DNA of 17,340 bases from Gammaproteobacteria bacterium UBA1119 (lineage in GTDB: Bacteria; Pseudomonadota; Gammaproteobacteria; Pseudomonadales; Azotimanducaceae). A program made the translations under genes and the position numbers. Within the stretch, counting starts at the first letter, position 1. Each line of letters starts with the position of its first letter. Below, piece by piece: positions 8,216 to 16,100 of the stretch. The notes under the pieces were generated by a model. It saw only the letters and a program-made list of their open reading frames with translations. It was not told the origin of the DNA and searched no databases. The stretch covers positions 4,559-21,898 of the forward strand of contig DCBA01000139.1 in NCBI GenBank assembly GCA_002313255.1, given 5' to 3'.

Positions 8216-8737
8216 TTGAAGCTACGGAGAATCGGATTATATTTTGCGACCTTGTTGTTTGGCGCAACAACGTCGGCGGCGCCGGAAGTGGGCGACTTGG
8301 CCCCTGATTGGACACTGCCGGGATCGGATGGAAACGAATATCGTCTTTCAGACCTTTTGGGGAAACACGTGGTGATCGCGTTTTTCCCTAAAGCTTATAC
8401 CAGCGGCTGAACTCTCGAATGCAAGGCGCTGCGTGACAGCGACCGAGAAATTCGTCAGTACGATGTCGTTTATTTCATGGTAAGCACGGACTCGATCGAA
8501 GACAACCGAGGGTTTGCGGAGAAGAATCGAGCAAGTTTCCCGATCCTCTCGGATCCGAGTAAAGAGATGTGCGAGGCCTATGGGGTGCTGTACCCGATTG
8601 GGATGGCTAAACGATGGACCTTTTATATCGACGCGGAAGGCGTTATCCAAAAAATTGATCGTATGGTTAAACCGCTGACCGCGGGAACGAGCTTGGTTCA
8701 GAATCTAGAAGAGCTGGGCATTCCGCGAGTGCTGTAG
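8216..8737 (+). CDS. Exported peroxiredoxin (Bcp/AhpC-TSA type), probable selenoprotein with Sec65 encoded by TGA
   Basis: Thiol/selenol peroxidase of the AhpC/TSA-redoxin family, 173 aa including selenocysteine. The frame is open from 8216 to 8737 except for TGA at 8408-8410 (codon 65). Peroxiredoxin sequence runs through it: [27 protein letters not shown], then the TGA, then [38 protein letters not shown]. The TGA replaces the peroxidatic Cys of the family TPGCT motif (Cys45 of E. coli Bcp). A SECIS-like hairpin lies at 8413-8448. Start is TTG at 8216, with GGAGGA (8203-8208) 7 nt upstream; an in-frame ATG at 8195 would put that site inside the gene. From TTG the product opens with a signal peptide (MKLRR, hydrophobic core, TTSA/AP), so it should act in the periplasm. 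Other cysteines are Cys69 and Cys119. A plain nonsense mutation is the alternative, made unlikely by the position and the hairpin. Confidence 0.85.
8408..8410 (+). other. TGA recoded as selenocysteine
   Basis: In-frame TGA between GGC (Gly64) and ACT (Thr66), at the catalytic residue of the peroxiredoxin active-site loop. The reading frame continues for 108 further sense codons that match the family. Confidence 0.82.
8413..8448 (+). promoter_or_regulatory. Bacterial SECIS-like hairpin
   Basis: An upper stem CGCTG (8427-8431) / CAGCG (8437-8441) closes a 5-nt loop CGTGA (8432-8436) with G at its second position. GG (8425-8426) pairs with CC (8443-8444) across a bulged A8442, and a lower stem TCTC (8413-8416) / GAGA (8445-8448) is separated by an 8-nt bulge. 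Twenty-one bases lie between the TGA and the apical loop. A short apical loop with G in the first two positions, about 16-37 nt after the UGA, is the published general pattern for bacterial SECIS recognised by SelB. Confidence 0.65.
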
Positions 8738-8763
8738 CACGGTAAGGGTTCTCGTCTCTCGGC

Positions 8764-9108
8764 ATGAAAAACTTTGCATACGTCACGATGATTGCGTTTC
8801 TTGGGACGGCAACCTTGTGGAACATTCGGGTGTCAGCAGAGGTGACGTTTGGGGTGGGCAACGCTGCAAACTGCGACGAAGTCGCTCGCGAAATCAGTCG
8901 AAATTGGTTTGACGTAAAACACATTTTTTCTGAAGGCGTTGGTAGCAAACGACCGCGTCCGAAGGATTTTCAGTGTATTTCTTCACAGTACATGTACAAC
9001 TTGCTCCCTCGACCGATACCGGCACTCTCCAATAAGTTGATTTGTTTCAAGGAAAGAGAGATCGCTGCATGCTGTGATCCTCAGATGCGCGTGTGTGCGA
9101 CCCTTTGA
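8764..9108 (+). CDS. Exported small six-cysteine protein, unknown family
   Basis: I do not recognise this 114-aa protein. It opens with a signal peptide (MKNFAYVTMIAFLG, hydrophobic core, likely cut at VSA/EV near residue 24). The mature part has six cysteines: Cys37, Cys71, Cys94, the adjacent pair Cys103-Cys104, and Cys111. An even number in an exported protein fits disulfide bonding. The C-terminal third (KLICFKEREIAACCDPQMRVC) is densest in cysteine and could form a small knot or metal site. It starts 26 nt after the peroxiredoxin stop on the same strand with only a weak purine site (aaggg) upstream, suggesting co-transcription. A redox partner or reductant of the selenoperoxiredoxin is possible but is inference from position and cysteine content alone. 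Confidence 0.7.
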   Translation: MKNFAYVTMIAFLGTATLWNIRVSAEVTFGVGNAANCDEVAREISRNWFDVKHIFSEGVGSKRPRPKDFQCISSQYMYNLLPRPIPALSNKLICFKEREIAACCDPQMRVCATL

Positions 9109-9186
9109 ATAATCTGGAAATATGTTTTTTTGAGGAACTGCGAGTTAAAATCGAGTAATGAAGAAACACAACCTAGCAAGGTGGCT

Positions 9187-9843
9187 ATGAAGATTCTAAC
9201 GAGGGCCTTATTTTTGCTGGTACTTTCCCTACCGGTCACTGCACTCGCAGATACTGCGAGCGCTTTGGCGAACGCGCCAAGTATCACCGCGCAGGAACTC
9301 TATCAAGCGCAGAACAAAGGCTTGAGTTTGTACGGTAGCAAAGACTATCAAGAAGCGGTCCCACATCTGATGAAGGCGGCGCAGTATGGTTTGAAGAATG
9401 CGCAAGCGTCTATAGGGTGGATGCACCTTACTGGTAATGGCGTAGAACGCAGTCCGCAATTAGCTATCGGTTGGTTGGGTGTAGCTGCGGATGGTAAAGC
9501 TGGGAGCCGCATCAAGAAAACGTACAAGGACGCGATCAAGAAAATTCCGACGGAATATCGACCGCAGTTCGACAAAATCGTGGATGCATTTATCTCCCAA
9601 TATGGAACCAAAGCGCATGGCGTACGCTGCGAGGGCTATAAGCCGGTGGGTACTAATGTTAAGCAATACAAGTGTCACTTCGCGGATTCACGATACGGTG
9701 ATCAGATCGAAGATCCCTTCACCACCCTCAGCCACATGGATACGGGCGGGAGTGACGTTGGGAGTGTCTATTCCAGTAGCGGGACTTCGAGCGGCGCGGC
9801 ATCCCAGCAGAGCGGGTTTACTGGTGGTGGAGGTCGTCGCTAA
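9187..9843 (+). CDS. Exported Sel1-repeat (TPR-like) protein
   Basis: The protein is 218 aa with a clear signal peptide (MKILTRALFLLVLSLPVTALA/D, cut near 21). Residues about 40-92 form one or two Sel1-like repeats: GLSLYGSKDYQEAVPHLMKA, then AQASIGWMHLTGNGVERSPQ and AIGWLGVAAD. Such helical repeats usually mediate protein-protein contacts. A second part (about 100-185) has two cysteines, Cys148 and Cys163, possibly a disulfide. The tail is rich in Gly and Ser and ends in GGGGRR, probably disordered. The ATG at 9187 is chosen because AAGG (9178-9181) precedes it and a signal peptide begins there; an in-frame TTG at 9130 would bury that signal. It lies 78 nt after the six-cysteine protein on the same strand. 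Partner and role are unknown. Confidence 0.85.
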   Translation: MKILTRALFLLVLSLPVTALADTASALANAPSITAQELYQAQNKGLSLYGSKDYQEAVPHLMKAAQYGLKNAQASIGWMHLTGNGVERSPQLAIGWLGVAADGKAGSRIKKTYKDAIKKIPTEYRPQFDKIVDAFISQYGTKAHGVRCEGYKPVGTNVKQYKCHFADSRYGDQIEDPFTTLSHMDTGGSDVGSVYSSSGTSSGAASQQSGFTGGGGRR

Positions 9844-9941
9844 GGTCATTCACAAATTCGATGATCTGAGCGAATCGCTCCCCCCTTTACTCGTTGCTTC
9901 TGGCCTTCGAGCGAAGGTTCGGTCGCTTAGGTTCCCAACGA
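9844..9941. terminator. Convergent gap with two hairpins, possible terminators
   Basis: The region between the convergent Sel1-protein and GST genes. GAGCG (9868-9872) / CGCTC (9876-9880) closes a 3-nt loop and is followed by a C run and TTT, a weak rightward terminator. CCTTC (9904-9908) / GAAGG (9913-9917) is a second short hairpin with a 4-nt loop. Neither has a strong T tract. Confidence 0.3.
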
Positions 9942-10553
9942 TTACTGCATGGTGATTGCTGTTTGAAAGGCAGGTCGAGCCTGAATGCGGCCGACATACC
10001 CTTTGATGTTCTGCATTTCTTCACTCACGCAACCGAGTCGATTGCTCATGAATACCGCGTGACCGAGCATGATATCGGCGCCAGAAAATTCACCAATAAG
10101 GTAGTCCTTTCCATCGAGTGCTTCGTCTATCGGCTGCAGTGCTTTCGTTAACAAACGCTGCGCCTGCTCCAGCGCTTCCTTGTTTTGGCGTTCGGGCGGC
10201 AGCAGTACCGTTTGTACAATGATGGTGTTGACCGGTGGCATGACCATGCCCTCGCAATAATGGAACCACTGCAAATACGCTGGGAATTCGGGTGCATCGA
10301 CCGAGGGTTTGAGACCGCCATCCGTGTGTTTCGCAAACACGTATTCGACGATTGCGCCCGACTCGTAGATCGAGACGCCGTCGTCTTCGAGAACCGGCAC
10401 TCTGCCTAGGGGGTGGCGTGCCCGGTGTTCGTCCGATTTTAAATCTTTGGGATGGAAGGCCATCTTGTTAATGTCGTAAGGAAGTCCGAGTTCTTCCAAC
10501 AGCCAGACGATACGCCCCGCGCGCGAATTCGGTGCGAAGTGCAGTTTCAACAT
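9942..10553 (-). CDS. Glutathione S-transferase family protein
   Basis: Cytosolic GST-fold protein, 203 aa, the usual size. The N-terminal thioredoxin-like domain is clear: LHFAPNSRAGRIVWLLEELG with candidate catalytic Ser10, the cis-proline motif RVPVLED (51-57), and glutathione-binding ESGAIVEY with Glu64-Ser65. The C-terminal all-helical domain follows (LLTKALQPIDEAL, then the YLIGEFSGADIMLGHA capping motif). It would conjugate glutathione to an electrophile or act as a glutathione-dependent reductase or isomerase; the substrate is unknown. It lies 46 nt after the quinoprotein dehydrogenase on the same strand and is probably co-transcribed. It might handle reactive aldehydes made by that enzyme (inference). 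The start ATG (10551-10553) has only a weak GGAC upstream, but the protein begins where GSTs do. Confidence 0.92.
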   Translation of the reverse strand: MLKLHFAPNSRAGRIVWLLEELGLPYDINKMAFHPKDLKSDEHRARHPLGRVPVLEDDGVSIYESGAIVEYVFAKHTDGGLKPSVDAPEFPAYLQWFHYCEGMVMPPVNTIIVQTVLLPPERQNKEALEQAQRLLTKALQPIDEALDGKDYLIGEFSGADIMLGHAVFMSNRLGCVSEEMQNIKGYVGRIQARPAFQTAITMQ

Positions 10554-10599
10554 GTTGTGTGTCCATCAATTGAGTTCATAGCAATGCCCGGGTTATTCG

Positions 10600-12774
10600 T
10601 TAAGCCTCCCCGGCTTCCTCGAGTGCTTTCTGCCGGTCTGCATTGGCCCGGAACAACACGTATCCGAGAATACGTTGGCTCTGCTCGGTCGTGATCATGT
10701 CGCCGCGGCCACCCATCCCCAGTTTCTCTAAAGCGCCTTCAAGAACAATGTCATCCCAATCCGACCGGACCGAGGCATCGATAAAACGTAAATCCGGCAT
10801 GACACCAAAGCTCTTTGCTTGACCGCCGTGGCAAGCAGCGCAAAAATCGTGATAGAGCACGCTTCCGCGGCGTACCTCATTGCGGTTGTTGGTTAGCAAC
10901 GGCTGTTCGGGTGGAATTTGCTCGCGGATAGGAGGTTCTTCAAGTTCGTCCTTCCCACCAAGAGTAAATACCAACAATTGTGGGTGATTTCCGTAGGTGT
11001 CGGTTGCCGTTCCCGACTCTTTGCCGATAAAACTCTCGACGCCGCCTGAACCCGTCAATATCGCCACGTACTGAGTGTCATCAATGGCGTATGTGATGGG
11101 GGGGGCAATAATGGAAGTGTACGTGTTAAATCCCCACAGTTTTTCCCCTGTCTCCTTATCGTAGGCATAGAGATGCCCCATGCCTTCGCCTTGGAAGACT
11201 AGTCCTCCCGCGGTTGCGACGACACCACCGTTCCACCAATGCTCGAGCTGATTTTGCCATTTCACTTCGCCGGTGAGCGGATCAAAAGCTGTCAAATATC
11301 CGTCGGCTGCGGGCGAGGTCATTCCTTCAATGATGTCGGCCGTTTCAAGATCGGTTCCTGTATTGAGTTGCCCCGAACGCCATTTATAGATGCCGGTTTT
11401 CTGGAAATTCGGATCGAGCTTGAAGTACCACGCGAAATCGTGCGTGCCCATGTAGACCACGTGGGTTTCGGGGTCAACACTCATGGCCTGCCAGTTGTGA
11501 GCACCCAAAGGTCCCGGCATGACCCATTTGGCTTCCTTGTCCCAGTTACCCGATTCCAGTTCGACCGGACGGCCCGTTTCCATATCCACGTGGGATGCCC
11601 AAGTAACTGTTGCGAATGGATGCGCACGCAACAATTCTCCGTTGGTCCGATCAATGACATAGAAAAAGCCATTCTTGGGGGCTTGCATGATCACTTTGCG
11701 CATAGCGCCGTCGACGTCGAGATCAACGAGCGCCATATCCTGGGTCGAAGTGAAATCCCAGTTATCTCCGGGGACTTGTTGGTAGTACCAATTCATGCTT
11801 CCGGTGTTGGCATCGACCGCCACGATAGAGGAGGCAAAGAGATTATCGCCGCCGCCCGGACTTCGAATAATCCTTGCCCAGGGCGCCGCGTTGCCCATAC
11901 CGAGATAGACTTGACCCAGTTCGGCATCGTAAACAATTGAACTCCATACATTCCCGCCGCCGCCGTACTTCCACCATTCGCCGCCCTTCCAGGTCGGCGC
12001 GGCTAATTCCATTTCCGGATGTTCAAACGGCAAGGATGGATCGCCCGGGACGGACCAGAAGCGCCAAATTTGCTCACCGGTGTTGGCGTCGTACGCGGTG
12101 GTATAGCCGCGGGTACCCCACTCGGCGCCGCCGTTGCCGATAAAGATCTTGCCGCCGCCAACGCGGGGCGCCCCGGTAATAAAGTAGGGAATACTGCGAT
12201 CCGCAATGGTATCCACTTTCCAGATTTTCCTACCGGTGGAAGCATCGAGAGAGATCAGGTATCCGTCGAGCGTGGCGACAACGACTCGACCTAGGTACAC
12301 GGCAATACCTCTACTAAAGGGTGCCCAAATCGTTCCAATACGGCCTCGATCAACTTTGGGGTCAAAGACCCACTGGGTCTCGCCCGTGACGGCATCAACG
12401 GCGTAGACGACGTTCCATGCTGTCGGATAAATGATCAAGCCGTCGACAACCAACGGCGTGGCTTCCTGGGCATGAAATGTACCCAAATCTTTATGCCATG
12501 CGAGTCCGAGGTCCTGAACGTTGTCGCGATTGATTTGTGTTAGCGAGGAGAATCGTTGCTCGGTAAAGTCCATGCCGTACGTCAACCAACTTCCGGGCTC
12601 GTTTTCAAGAGCCGCTTGGATACGTGCGTCGTCGACCATAGCAAAGACGGGTTCCGGCAACGCGATAGGTTGTGGTTCATGGGCGACCGGGTCTGGCTGA
12701 GCGTCGTCCTGCAGTACAAAAAACGCGCCAATCGCCAACACGATTACGGCGACGATTGCTATCAGTGCCTTCAT
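10600..12774 (-). CDS. PQQ- and heme c-containing quinoprotein dehydrogenase (alcohol dehydrogenase type)
   Basis: Periplasmic quinohemoprotein that oxidises an alcohol or related substrate and passes electrons from PQQ through heme c. The protein is 724 aa. An N-terminal membrane helix (4-21) is followed by an Asp/Pro-rich linker and then an eight-bladed propeller with repeated Trp-docking motifs such as AVDAVTGETQWVFDP and AYDANTGEQIWRF. Expected active-site residues are present: Glu218 (NGGAEWG), Asn295 (MGNAAPW) and catalytic Asp310 (GGGDNLFASS). The C-terminal cytochrome c domain has CAACH at 645-649, with Met687 (KLGMGG) a likely heme ligand. Unusually, the adjacent cysteine pair above PQQ is absent: the equivalent position reads GTIWAPFSRG (Ile149-Trp150). 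Start ATG 12774 follows GGGGGA; an upstream in-frame start would bury this and the membrane helix. No PQQ synthesis genes are in the window. Confidence 0.92.
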   Translation of the reverse strand: MKALIAIVAVIVLAIGAFFVLQDDAQPDPVAHEPQPIALPEPVFAMVDDARIQAALENEPGSWLTYGMDFTEQRFSSLTQINRDNVQDLGLAWHKDLGTFHAQEATPLVVDGLIIYPTAWNVVYAVDAVTGETQWVFDPKVDRGRIGTIWAPFSRGIAVYLGRVVVATLDGYLISLDASTGRKIWKVDTIADRSIPYFITGAPRVGGGKIFIGNGGAEWGTRGYTTAYDANTGEQIWRFWSVPGDPSLPFEHPEMELAAPTWKGGEWWKYGGGGNVWSSIVYDAELGQVYLGMGNAAPWARIIRSPGGGDNLFASSIVAVDANTGSMNWYYQQVPGDNWDFTSTQDMALVDLDVDGAMRKVIMQAPKNGFFYVIDRTNGELLRAHPFATVTWASHVDMETGRPVELESGNWDKEAKWVMPGPLGAHNWQAMSVDPETHVVYMGTHDFAWYFKLDPNFQKTGIYKWRSGQLNTGTDLETADIIEGMTSPAADGYLTAFDPLTGEVKWQNQLEHWWNGGVVATAGGLVFQGEGMGHLYAYDKETGEKLWGFNTYTSIIAPPITYAIDDTQYVAILTGSGGVESFIGKESGTATDTYGNHPQLLVFTLGGKDELEEPPIREQIPPEQPLLTNNRNEVRRGSVLYHDFCAACHGGQAKSFGVMPDLRFIDASVRSDWDDIVLEGALEKLGMGGRGDMITTEQSQRILGYVLFRANADRQKALEEAGEA

Positions 12775-13174
12775 GATTTCCCCCAAGTCATGATTCCCTA
12801 CTTCAAGATTCTGTCCGGAGGACAACGAATCTATTTCGACGGAAACTAAACCTTAAGCTCGCGTCAGTCTACAGGCGGCACGGACCTAGTCGGGCGATTG
12901 GCCGGCAATCGTGGAGAAGTAGTTTTTATTCTTGATTTTTCGTGATCGCGACAATCAAGTTAGGAGATCGAATTGTTGTAGGTACGGTCCCGTGAAAAAG
13001 GCGGGGACTCGCGGATACTCGAGAAAAATTTCGGTGTTGAATTTTGGATCGTCGCCGTAGCCCTTATCTTCCGCGATTGATTAGTATAAAGAGGACCTAA
13101 TCGTCGGTGCTTTGTTAAACGCCGTAGAGACATCGTGGGCTGTATGGAATTGCCCTGGTTTAGGAGCTCTCGTT
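12775..13174. promoter_or_regulatory. 400-nt divergent region between quinoprotein and histidine kinase
   Basis: No convincing gene is present. It contains three inverted repeats. CGATTG/CAATCG flanks GCCGG at 12895-12911. CTTGATT (12931-12937) and AATCAAG (12953-12959) enclose a near-palindrome TCGTGATCGCGA. GTCCC (12987-12991) and GGGAC (13004-13008) are separated by 12 nt. TATAAA at 13085-13090 could be a -10 box for the kinase, but no good -35 precedes it. AGGAG at 13162-13166 is the kinase ribosome-binding site. The repeats could be operators for either divergent gene; nothing in the sequence says which. Confidence 0.4.
12931..12959. repeat. 29-nt interrupted palindrome, candidate operator
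   Basis: A perfect 7-bp outer inverted repeat (CTTGATT / AATCAAG) surrounds a 12-nt inner near-palindrome TCGTGATCGCGA with one mismatch. It lies 157 nt upstream of the quinoprotein start and 215 nt upstream of the kinase start. There is no T tract, so a regulator site fits better than a terminator. Confidence 0.4.
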
Positions 13175-16100
13175 ATGCCGATCAAATATCAAATACTGAC
13201 TCTGGGAATCGTAGGAAATTTATTGATTGCGGGGATCATGTATTTCGGATCGGATTTTCGAGAGGAGAGGCAATCGGAAGTTTCGTCCGAATCGCTTGCC
13301 GAACTGTACGAAACGGCATGGTTCGTTAGTTCCGAGGCGAGTTATCTCGAACACATTTCGAAATGGAATCCAGACACATTTGTAGGAGATTTCGTCGATT
13401 TTTGGAATCCCGAAGTCAATCTATTCCCCGACGAGGCAGATGAAAAAACGGGGGTTGCGCTAGCCCGAGTACTTAGGCGTCGCTCTGGTCATTCTCGAAC
13501 CGATGCGGGTATTTACATTAATCCCCTGTTCGACGCGATTCTTTCAAATCGACTTGATGACGCGCACTTTCTCTTTGAATATTTGTTCCAAGGCGATCTT
13601 GAATCGAAGAACCTCAGTTTTGTCATGGTTTTTACCCCGCTGGGACAGTCAGTTTATTGCGGTTCAACGGGCGGTTATGGAGTTGATCCTTGTGGCCGCG
13701 ATGCGGACCCCGTGTGGCCGAACGGCCTGACAAGTTTCATCAATTCAACCAATAAACCAACGCGCGGAATTATTCGAATTGACGATAAAAACGGTAGAAG
13801 TCGCTTCACCTTGAACCAAAGCCTGCGCTTTTCGTTGAAAGACAATAACGATGACATTATTGCCGCGGTAGTTGTTGGGCGAAATCTCTTCGAAAATCTC
13901 GTGTTATTTGAGGACAAGTATTCGATTCGCGCAGGTGTCTACACGCCTACCGAGTCGATTTCGTTGGAAGACTACGGAGTCGAACGCGCGGACGGGCGCT
14001 TCGGTATCGACGACATTGGGTCCATCATCGCGCACGCCGGCGCGCTTAAAGCCAATCGCGGAGACCGATTTAGCGTGCCTGAAAAAGACCTAGGTGCCTC
14101 CATTACTGTGTTCCCGATAAGCAACCTCCACGGCGCTGGCGACGCGAGTCTCGTCGTATTAAAGGACGAAAGGGCTAGTTATCAGCAGCTGTCGGAGTAC
14201 GAACTTTATACGTACATCGTCATCGTCATCGCGTTTATTCTGATCTCGATTCTGTTGCTCGCGGTCATGTCCAAAGCGTTCAGTGGCATCACCCGAGCAA
14301 TTTCGGTGCTGGAAGCGCTAACCAAGGGCAAACTTGACGAAGCGCTGCCGGCACGAAGTGGTGTGCTCGCGTCGGACAACGACGAGGTAGGTCAACTTGC
14401 CAACGCGCTTGAAAGTTATCGGTCGCAGCTGAGAGCACTTGAAGACTTAAGATCAGCCCAAGCGGAGCGTCGACGGCAACGAGACACGGTCATCATTGAA
14501 AAAATGTCCGTGCTTGCCGATCAGCTCGAGGGTGGGGCGAAAGAGCTGATGCTTTCGGATATTCAAAAAATGCAAGTGGGAACGGAATCGGATTCGGATC
14601 AAGACAGCGAAACTGCGTCGATCGAGATGATGTCGTTAGCGTTTTCAAGGATGTCTGACGAGGTCAATTCGCTCATCCAAGCACGGACCGAGGAACTTGA
14701 GGTTGCGCGCAATGAAGCAGATGACGCGAATCTTGCCAAGTCACGATTCTTTGCCAACATGAGTCACGAATTGCGAACACCTCTAACCGCGATTATCGGT
14801 TATGGCGAGATGATTGCCGAAGACTGCGAGGATTTGGGATACGACGACCTGCTTCCGGACGTTAAGAAAATTACGACCTCGGGCAAGTATTTACTGGAAC
14901 TCATTAATTCCGTACTCGACCTACAGAAAATTGAAGCTGGCAAGATGGAGCTATACATGACCAGCTACAGCATTGAAGCAATGCTGGATGCAATAAGGGA
15001 CATCAATACGCCGTTAGCGGAAAAGAATGCCAATCGGTTCTTGATCGAATACGAAAACGGTTTAGGAACCATGTTCCAGGACGAGACTAAAGTCAGTCAG
15101 TGCCTCACCAATTTTTTAAGCAACGCCTTTAAATTCACGAGCGAGGGGACTGTGACACTTACGATTGAACCGTTTGACGAGAATGGCGTAGAGATGATCC
15201 GGTTCAATGTGCAGGACACGGGGGTAGGGATAACCCCCGAACAATTGGTCACCGTCTTTGAGGAATACCAGCAAGGCGAGAGGTCGACCAAGGCCGAAAC
15301 AGCGCAACGCGGAACAGGGCTCGGTCTAAGCTTGACCAAGTCGTATGCAGAGTTGATGGGTGGTCGAGTTGATGCAGAAAGCGAAAAAGGAGTTGGTTCT
15401 ACCTTCGCCTTCATTATTCCGAGAGATTTCTCGAACGACGAAGCCTCGGACGCAAACGACCCGATTGTCCGGAATTTGGACGATCAATCGATTGTTGTCC
15501 TAATCGACGACGACCCAGCCATGCACGACGTTGTCAGACGTACGCTATCGAAATCGGGTGTCACGATGGTGGGAGCCACCAACGGAGAGCGAGGGCTGGA
15601 AATTGTTCGCGAGTCAAAACCCAAACTGATTCTCCTCGATGTCTACATGTCGGGGCGAGACGGATGGTCGATTTTGCGCGAAGTTAAATCGGATCCGGAA
15701 TTGAAAGACATCCCGGTCGTGATGGTGACGCAGCTTTCCGAGGAGCGATTTGCGAAGTCACTCGGAGCCGACGGGTACTTCACCAAGCCCATCGACAGAA
15801 AGCGATTTGTGGAAGAGATCTCAAGAATCCTGGGAGAAGCATCGCCATCGGAGCAAGTCCTCGTGATCGACGACGACGAAAACACGCGCACGCTTCTTTC
15901 GCGAATTCTCGCAGAAGAAGGCTGGCAATCGATCGTCGCCAATGATGGCATCGACGGTCTGGAGAAAATCAATGAACTCGGCGAAAAAGGCCAGAAACCG
16001 AGCCTTATCGTGCTCGATATTGATATGCCTCGAATGGACGGGTTCGAATTTCTTGAAGTCTATTCACGGGATATCCCAGCGGAACGTCGATCGCCAATTC

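Noticed and set aside
8195..8410. Reading the peroxiredoxin as a 71-residue truncated protein ending at TGA, followed by a separate fragment at 8477-8737
   Set aside because: The frame continues without a break, the sequence directly after TGA (TLECKALRD) is peroxiredoxin, and TGA replaces the catalytic cysteine next to a SECIS-like hairpin. Recoding explains all of this better than nonsense decay.
11239..11940. Long open frame on the + strand inside the quinoprotein gene
   Set aside because: It is antisense to strongly conserved propeller sequence, shows no recognisable domain, and reflects codon bias of the real gene.
13085..13090. TATAAA as the -10 box of the kinase promoter
   Set aside because: No acceptable -35 element is found 16-18 nt upstream, so it is mentioned only within the region entry.
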